Under the pieces are notes generated by a model. It made no database searches. It was not told where the DNA came from and saw only the letters and a list, made by a program, of their open reading frames with translations. Positions 63,118-64,000 of a stretch of DNA of 64,000 nucleotides are shown here, one piece after another. Source of the stretch: an uncultured beta proteobacterium (lineage in GTDB: Bacteria; Pseudomonadota; Gammaproteobacteria; Burkholderiales; Burkholderiaceae_C); NCBI GenBank assembly GCA_903845935.1, contig CAIMZI010000090.1:1-64000 (forward strand), given 5' to 3'. Position 1 is the stretch's first letter, and each line of letters starts with the position of its first letter. Made by a program: the position numbers and the translations under genes.

Positions 63118-64000
63118 TTATTCGTAGTTGCTGAAGCGACTGGTGCTGGTCGAGCCGACACCACGCAAATTTTGATAACGCGAGATATTTTGTGTCAATG
63201 TTGCGCGGGGGTCTGCCGTGCCGATCCGGGTAAATCCAACAAACTCCAGCTGGAAAATCCAGCGTTCCACGGCAGTGGAGGTGCTGGTCTGGGTGCGGGA
63301 AAACACCACGCGCCCCAACCAACAGCCCGCATCGTACTCGACACCCAGCAAGGTGTCGACCAGGGCGCTCTGGTCCAGGCTGTAATTCAGGCGACCCAGC
63401 GCGTAGTAGCGGCCCTCGCCCTGGCCACCGCCCGAGCCGAGGTCGCGGCCATGGTCACCCCAGAGGTCATTGACGGGCCACTGCCAGCTGATATCCACCT
63501 GTTCACTGACGTCGCGCTGAAAGCGGTAGGCTGCATTGACGACGCGGTATTCGCCGGGGTTGTAGCGTGCGCTGACGGTCGAACTGTCCGACTGTTGGGT
63601 CAAGGGGTTGTACTGGGTGTTGGAGTCCAAGGTCCAGCGCTCATTGAGATTGACTTCCGTGCCCAGCAGCAGGTCGCTCAGACCCGCCGCAGCCGGGCTG
63701 GCGGCGCTGTTGAGTGTGACCTGCTGCTGCTCGAAGCGCAGGCGCTGGGCCATGCCAAAGCGCGCGTACTGATTGCCGCTGTCGGGGTCCAGAAAGCGCG
63801 TGCTCACGCCCATGGTCAGCAGGTTGTTATCCGAGATCTTGTCGTTGCCGACAAAGGCATTTTCCGCATAGATGCTGGCAAAGTTGAAGTCGGCCACGCC
63901 GGTATCGTAATTGGGCAGCAGGCTCTGGTTACGGTAGGGTGTGTAGACGTAAAAGGCGCGCGGCTCCAGGGTCTGCACAAAGCTCCTGCCCCACAGTGAA
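63118..64000 (-). CDS. lptD: LptD, LPS-assembly outer membrane protein (C-terminal part)
   Basis: The frame is open from the right edge of the window to the stop at 63118 and codes for about the last 294 residues. It is the beta-barrel region of LptD/OstA: PRAFYVYTPYRNQSLLPNYD at the barrel entrance, alternating barrel strands, and the C-terminal region with FVGFTRIGTADPRATL. LptD with LptE forms the outer membrane plug and barrel that puts LPS on the cell surface. The N-terminal jellyroll lies beyond the window. It is followed directly by surA, its own chaperone gene. Confidence 0.93.
   Translation of the reverse strand, partial: SLWGRSFVQTLEPRAFYVYTPYRNQSLLPNYDTGVADFNFASIYAENAFVGNDKISDNNLLTMGVSTRFLDPDSGNQYARFGMAQRLRFEQQQVTLNSAASPAAAGLSDLLLGTEVNLNERWTLDSNTQYNPLTQQSDSSTVSARYNPGEYRVVNAAYRFQRDVSEQVDISWQWPVNDLWGDHGRDLGSGGGQGEGRYYALGRLNYSLDQSALVDTLLGVEYDAGCWLGRVVFSRTQTSTSTAVERWIFQLEFVGFTRIGTADPRATLTQNISRYQNLRGVGSTSTSRFSNYE

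Overview
The window is an ordinary-looking chromosomal stretch of a Betaproteobacterium, most likely a member of the Comamonadaceae (Rhodoferax or a close relative). This rests on the high-GC coding style, the type 2 ArgC, short ligase-only BirA, recA-recX order, lptD-surA-ksgA order, TctE-like two-component pair and PEP-CTERM protein. The assignment comes from gene content, not from a search. No rRNA, tRNA, CRISPR array, insertion sequence or prophage was seen.

Layout. 1-3.1 kb: the end of moaC, a PEP-CTERM surface protein with a double palindromic operator, a PglL-type oligosaccharyltransferase, and a type IV pilin with a sigma-54 promoter. 3.2-9.6 kb: four genes on the minus strand in the order PP2C phosphatase, FHA protein, CHASE2 adenylate cyclase, GAF-containing GspE/PilB-like ATPase. 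They look like one phospho-signalling and cAMP unit aimed at a surface machine. 9.7-17.4 kb: sucCD, argC, recA-recX with a LexA-like box, a MarR regulator and a TctDE-like two-component pair. 17.4-22.4 kb: SET methyltransferase, BirA and a SPOR protein in a minus-strand operon, then a topoisomerase III carrying a histone H1-like tail and a SWIB domain.

22.4-24.2 kb is the only visibly decayed region. It holds a fragment resembling the HsdR N-terminus, an unrecognised frameshifted ORF and a Fic gene with two lesions. It is bounded by a 132-bp direct repeat of the topB SWIB coding sequence. 24.2-35.4 kb: sbcCD, a DTW-domain tRNA-modification enzyme, a vapBC-type toxin-antitoxin pair with nested operator repeats, a cation-efflux protein, a GGDEF-EAL protein and RarD. 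35.4-44.3 kb: gap and tkt (central carbon metabolism), an Old Yellow Enzyme homologue, and a translationally coupled SulP transporter-sensor kinase-regulator operon.

44.4-55.7 kb: a small membrane-associated unknown, PBP1A, two divergently placed malic enzymes (MaeB type with phosphotransacetylase-like tails), and between them MurU-like nucleotidyltransferase, PepP and a glutamine-synthetase-family ligase. 55.8-57 kb: a secreted RNase Sa-like guanyl ribonuclease with its barstar-family inhibitor, between two terminators. 57-64 kb: a PhnD-like periplasmic binding protein with a hybrid sensor kinase, then ksgA, surA and the C-terminal part of lptD running off the window.

The points most worth following up are the PP2C/FHA/cyclase/ATPase unit, the SulP-sensor and PhnD-sensor couplings, the paired PEP-CTERM operators, the RNase/barstar module, and the topB-flanked graveyard of defence-type genes.
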